Source: Eucommia ulmoides
Taxonomy: Eukaryota; Streptophyta; Magnoliopsida; Garryales; Eucommiaceae
NCBI GenBank assembly: GCA_016647705.1
Contig: CM028339.1
Coordinates: 22,432,803-22,496,802 of the forward strand
Length of the DNA: 64,000 bases
Direction: 5' to 3'
The position numbers and the translations under genes were made by a program. Each line of letters starts with the position of its first letter. Positions within the stretch are counted from its first letter, which is position 1. The notes under the pieces were generated by a model. That model had not been told where the DNA came from. It ran no database searches and saw nothing but the letters and a program-made list of their open reading frames with translations. Positions 59,940-64,000 of this stretch are shown here, one piece after another.

Positions 59940-60289
59940 ACCCTAAATACCCACCTCACTTTCTATCCCTCCCACAACCGTCGCATCCTTGTTCTCTCTC
60001 TCATTCAGCGCCGATGAACTAGCCATGGAGAAGACATACAGGACACACACTGCTCGAGCTTTCTTAGCCGACATACAATCGCCTCCCAATGCTTTTTGCT
60101 TCCTTCATCTCTAATATTCAAAACTTAACTTTATTTTAATCTTATTCTTCCTTCAAATCATCGATTCATCTTTACCAATCAATCTTCTCATCAAAATTTC
60201 CCTAATTTAATCATCTGACCTCCAAAAAACCTCATTCTCGTCCCCTCCAATCATCAAATTGAGGTTGAAATTTTCGTTTCCCTGTCGGC
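59940..60289 (+). promoter_or_regulatory. Possible 5' UTR of the broken NAC gene
   Basis: CT-rich and ACC-rich sequence with CATCCTTGTTCTCTCTCTCATTC and CTCGTCCCCTCCAATC precedes the ATG at 60290. Composition fits a plant 5' UTR. No transcript evidence. Confidence 0.35.
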
Positions 60290-61003
60290 ATGGGTCACGA
60301 AGTTGTTACTGCTCTCCGTTACCAGCCCTTCTGTCACACCCCACCCCGGACACCCGTCACCTGTGGGGCCGACGTGATGTTGACACGATATTACCTAAAC
60401 GACAAACCAACTAGAAAGCGACGGTATGTATCCATAATTATACAAACATCAAAATACAAGTCATAAACATCTTCCCTAACCAGAGACACACCCGTCCTTG
60501 AATTCCCTTTAATAACAACAAAAGAAAAAAAATAAAAAAACGATGAACCTCTCCTAGGTTCGCCTGAGGCAGCACTTCTCGAATTTTTTTTTTCTTCCCT
60601 TGCTATACCATCGATGAACTCTACCCCGTGCCAGTAGGGGACCGACTCTTAGCCATTTCACCTACGAGTGTACTGTTTTCTTAATAAAATTATTTTTATT
60701 TAATAATATTACCTTCTAGATAAAATAACATTTACACGTAGATTCAACATAAGCATCATATATGCAGTAAAAATGAAGTAGTATATTCAAGTTCCATTTC
60801 TAAAACCATCCAGTATAAATATCATGCCAATCACCTGAAATAAATGATAAATCACCCAATATAAACAAAACATCACATCCCAAACCACCACTCCACCACA
60901 ACACACACTAGCTAGCCATAGTGATCGTTTTAACCTCACGATCGGGAGTTTGCAACGGTACCATACCATCCGTAGAATATGCCTTCCTACGAACACCCAT
61001 CAC

Positions 61004-61112
61004 TCCGCCGAAGCGGATAATCACTGCGCAGTACAAACGTCTAACATCACTTTGCCGAAACAGATAAACATCACTCCGCCGAAGCGGATAAACAACACTC
61101 CGCCGAAGCGGA
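61004..61112. repeat. Tandem TCCGCCGAAGCGGA hairpin units
   Basis: TCCGCCGAAGCGGA occurs at 61004-61017, 61075-61088 and 61099-61112, with a decayed copy (TTTGCCGAAACAGA) near 61050. Each unit can fold as a 5-bp stem (TCCGC/GCGGA) with a CGAA loop. They lie within the solo LTR. Confidence 0.85.
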
Positions 61113-61663
61113 TCAACATCACCCAATAATATCGTTTAATCAACATCGTCGAATCATCACATAATTTTTTTAAAAGCATCTAATTTAAATACAACCATTT
61201 TTCATCATGTATATATATATATATATACAAATAATTTGGCGAGAAGACAGTACACTCACCTCGTTTCTGGTGCTACCAAAAATCTCACCTTCCGCAGCTT
61301 ACTGAGGTATTGGCATCTGCGAACCTAGAAATGATAAGGCTTAAGTTAATCTTTCGTGTAAAATCACCTAGTCATGTAATGCAGGCCCTAAGTTCCATAT
61401 TTTTCCACTTCCCATATTTTATCCATGGGATTTGTTATTATTCTAATGATTTCGTTCTGTTATTTATTACATCAGAAATCTTGTAATCTAAACGACCCTA
61501 AATTTATTACTTCGGTTACAAAGATTTTTAGGTTAAGATTGAATTTAACCAAACTAGAATAAATTTAATGGAAAACGATATCCATTCCGAATCGTTCACG
61601 GGTCGCGGAAAGGATTTGAGTTTGAATTTGAATTTTATTTTTCCTTTTGTTGGGGTTAATTGT

Positions 61664-61765
61664 GCAATTTCCCCCCCCCCCCCCTTTTTTTTTTTTATTT
61701 TCTTTCTTTCTTTCTTTCCTTTTTTTTTTTTTTTTTTTTTTTTCTTCTGTTTTTTTTTTTGGTTC
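61664..61765. repeat. Poly-C/poly-T low-complexity tract
   Basis: About 14 C, then long T-runs with scattered CTTT. It produces spurious phenylalanine/lysine-rich frames on both strands. Confidence 0.9.
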
Positions 61766-63193
61766 TTCTCCAGACCGACGGCCGGCCACTCTCTCTCTCT
61801 ATGGTTGCCGACCGCCGGTGGCCTCCCCCTCCTTTCCGGTTCTCCTGTCACCCCTGCACCACCCACGACAACCCTCAGACACCACCTCCGGCCATCTCAC
61901 TAGCTCAACCGCACACCCAACAGTTATTGTTCACACACCTACGCACCCTGCGACACACACACCCCCCCCCATGCATGCACCTACGCTTGCATGCCACTGT
62001 CGATGGCACGCCACGGGACCAACGACCCTTGCCGATGGAGACCCACACACACAGCGGCACACCGCAGCCGCAACCAACTCACACCATCGCCACAGCCGTT
62101 GATCGCTCTCTCTCTCCGTCTCGATTTTTTTTTTCCCTTTGCTGGATTCTCGTCGACGTGACATACATTTCACACACACGCACACTCGCACACACTAGCT
62201 GGAAAAATCAGAACACACACACACACACACAAACCCACATGCCGCCGGAAGAAGAAAACTGAGCACACCCCACGCCGCCGGAAACTTACCGACCCAGCTC
62301 GTCACGCTCATGCATGCACACATCTATCAATTAATTAGAGGAAATTCACATAAATACTCACCAGCCCGACGATCGTCGATGGTTGAACGGCGATCCGCAA
62401 CTCCCGCTCATCGGCGACGCTAAAAACGCACACTGCACTCCGTCGACGAACCACGCCACCGGCCAGACCAACCTCTCTCTCTCTCTCTCCCTGGAATTGT
62501 CTACAATGTCCACACGACCACGCTGCCGGAGGAACGCCGATTCAAGAAAAACCGACGACCCCTCTGCTCCGATTCTCTCTCTCTCTCTAGAATTTCTCGA
62601 GTGTTCCTCCGATTTTCTCATTTCTTTGCATGAGAGAGGTTTTTATTGCATGATTTTAGTGATCAAAGTGATCCTCAGCTCACCATGTCACCCCCCCCCC
62701 CGGATCGCTCCTCCTTTGGCCTGTGGATCGCCCGTCGGTCGTGTGGGTATATATATATATATAAAAGTTAAATTACACTTTCCTCCCTCCAATTCCTTTA
62801 GGGTCTTTATTTCAATAACTTTCCATTTTAAAAAGTTCCAAAATTATAATTTTGCCCTTAACATTTTTACTTTTGATTTCTAATTGCCAATTTAAATCTC
62901 AAGTTTAATTTATTTTTTTTGCGTTTCTAAATTCCCAATTTGACCCCCAACGTTTGATTTGAGTTTTTATCAATAAAATTTTTACCCTAAAATTCTCTAA
63001 TGTTCTATGACGTACGTTCTACAACTTAGGGTTTACACCTTCCGTCGCCGTCAACGTCTTTGGCTCGAAGATTTTGGTTTCATCTGACAGATGAGGAGCT
63101 GGTACCTGAGATAGAAGGCTTGTGGGAAGCCTTTCTGATTTCAAGCTATTTCGGAAATCGATGTGTACGAATTTGAGCCTTGGGAGCTGGCAA

Positions 63194-63777
63194 GTTTCTT
63201 TTCTCTCATGAATACGTCCTTCTAATTCTTTATTATTTTTTTCATTTGTAATAGGCATCTGGAATTAAATCGCACATCCTGTCAATTCCAGATTTGTTCC
63301 AAATTTATTTTGATTTGTTTTCTTGTTGAGTTTTGTTTGTTTGTTGGTTTGTGATTGTTTTTGTTTGACGTTGTTGTTTTTGCAACTATTTTTTATGTTC
63401 TCAAAAGATATAGATATAGAGTTAGATTTTCAAATATTCATGTTGATATGTATTTTGGTTAAAGTTCACGTGTTTTTGGTGAAATATTCACTATTTTATT
63501 TTTTGTTAATCTTAGTTTTTTCTATGCTTTTATTTGTTCTTGATTATCTTTACTGATTGCGAGAGATATTTACACATTAACATTTGCTCACGTAAATGTT
63601 CCTGTGAATAATTTTTAGATCAGTAAAATTGAGCGCTTTTTTTTTTTTTTTTTCACGTGAATGTTCAGATTGTGCCGTGCATTTGCAGACTAGTCAATAT
63701 TTTATGTGATTTTTTTGTTGTTTTGCCTGGAGTTCTCTTTTATTCACGATGTATTTTGATCATTTTTCAAATATTGA
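63194..63777. other. AT-rich sequence after the NAC fragment, no gene
   Basis: T-rich DNA in the position of a NAC intron 1. No further NAC exon (RK..N.G.. or YWKATG) is visible. The hydrophobic frame 63323-63556 is judged a T-richness artefact. Confidence 0.4.
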
Positions 63778-64000
63778 GTGTTGAGTGATCGTTCACACAA
63801 AACGTGTGAATTATTGTTGAGTGATTTTTAAGTGAACCGAAATATTGTTTTGAAATATTTGAGTGGACATTCACACAAAAAGTGAACCATTGTTCGAGTA
63901 GAAATAGAGTGAATTAAAAATTTGTTTCTGAAAATTTGAGTGAATATTCACACAAAACGTGTAAATCATCATATGAGTGAATTAATAATGATTTTGAAAT
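63778..64000. repeat. ~77-bp tandem repeat running off the window
   Basis: Three units start GAGTGATCGTTCACACAAAA (63783), GAGTGGACATTCACACAAAA (63861) and GAGTGAATATTCACACAAAA (63940). Each then runs through GTGAA.(T)TATTG, GAGTGA and a TTTTGAAAT end. The last unit is cut by the window edge. Related CACGTGAATGTTC words occur at 63655. Confidence 0.75.

Larger units (their letters stand above)
60332..63037 (-). mobile_element. 2.7-kb solo LTR inserted in the NAC exon, TSD ccttc
   Basis: The + strand starts TGTCACACCCCACCCCGG and ends AGGGTTTACA. It is flanked by CCTTC at 60327-60331 and 63038-63042, an exact 5-bp target duplication. TG..CA termini fit an LTR. The end GGGGTGTGACA, read on the minus strand, resembles 3' ends of gypsy LTRs I know, so minus orientation is likely. 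No internal sequence remains. Inside are CCGCCGAAGCGG hairpins (61004-61112), a C/T-rich low-complexity block (61664-62270) and CA-rich stretches. The long frames there are composition artefacts. Confidence 0.85.
60290..63193 (+). pseudogene. NAC transcription factor, first exon, split by a solo LTR
   Basis: The segment before the insertion (60290-60331) starts ATGGGTCACGAAGTTGTTAC. The segment after it (63043-63193) reads SLARRFWFHLTDEELV, matching the NAC subdomain A consensus APGFRFHPTDEELV. After a frameshift come KACGKPF and FQAISEIDVYEFEPWELA, which match NAC subdomain B and its EPW(D/E)L end. A GT donor at 63194 falls where NAC genes usually have intron 1. Two in-frame stops and at least two frameshifts add to the LTR insertion. 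NAC proteins are plant transcription factors. No later NAC exons were seen to 64000. Confidence 0.78.

Noticed and set aside
60060..60115. Short frame beginning ATGGAGAAGACATACAGG as a possible gene or upstream ORF
   Set aside because: It is only about 29 codons with no recognisable product. It could be an upstream ORF in the inferred NAC 5' UTR but cannot be supported.
61568..62262. Long overlapping frames on both strands (up to 200 codons)
   Set aside because: They cross poly-C/poly-T, CA-repeat and CT-rich tracts inside a solo LTR. The translations are F/P/H or K/E runs with no domain, and several frames overlap.

Overview
The window looks like a stretch of an AT-rich eudicot nuclear genome. 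It holds two intact, intron-rich host genes on the + strand, one broken host gene fragment, and a large amount of nested transposable-element DNA. Spliceosomal introns, MITE-like insertions in introns, tRNA-primed LTR retrotransposons and solo LTRs all point to a flowering plant. I cannot name the species. No tRNA, rRNA, CRISPR or bacterial-type feature was recognised.

Host genes. (1) At 4442-10785 lies a 16-coding-exon gene for a WD40 protein of the PWP1 (periodic tryptophan protein 1) family, linked to ribosome biogenesis. Two of its introns use GC donors. (2) At 43122-54287 lies a 13-coding-exon gene for augmin subunit 6 (AUG6/HAUS6 homologue), which acts in microtubule nucleation on spindle and phragmoplast microtubules. 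(3) At 60290-63193 lies the first coding exon of a NAC transcription factor. It is split by a 2.7 kb solo LTR with a perfect 5-bp target duplication and also carries stops and frameshifts.

Repeat layout. 1-1283 is the tail of a large LTR family (family S). 1441-3630 is a decayed Ty1-copia element. 3640-3995 is a degenerate repeat abutting the PWP1 promoter. 11280-13550 is mixed repeats. 13550-23995 is a decayed, probably non-autonomous Ty3-gypsy element (Athila-like, tRNA-Asp type primer site), interrupted by a TIR element and two family S solo LTRs. 25623-26797 is a related LTR fragment. 26960-31127 is a minus-strand Tat-like gypsy fragment with gag, protease, the start of RT, a primer site and one LTR. 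31476-39275 is a complete gag-only element with two 1.3 kb LTRs and a near-perfect target duplication; a third family S solo LTR sits in its 3' LTR, so the 5' LTR preserves the empty site. 40920-42240 holds two clusters of palindromic repeats. 55300-58035 is a plus-strand gypsy fragment. 58062-59900 is LTR-like and carries a tandemly duplicated TATA-box segment. 63778-64000 is a tandem repeat running off the window.

How it works together. The two host genes are unrelated in function. Intergenic space is dominated by nested LTR elements, whereas introns have mostly collected short TIR elements. I found no convincing new gene system. The best leads are the GC-AG introns of PWP1, the element-derived site II promoter motifs, the NAC gene broken by a solo LTR, the gag-only element family, and several unexplained palindromic repeat arrays. 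All similarity statements rest on reading and memory of protein families; no search was run.
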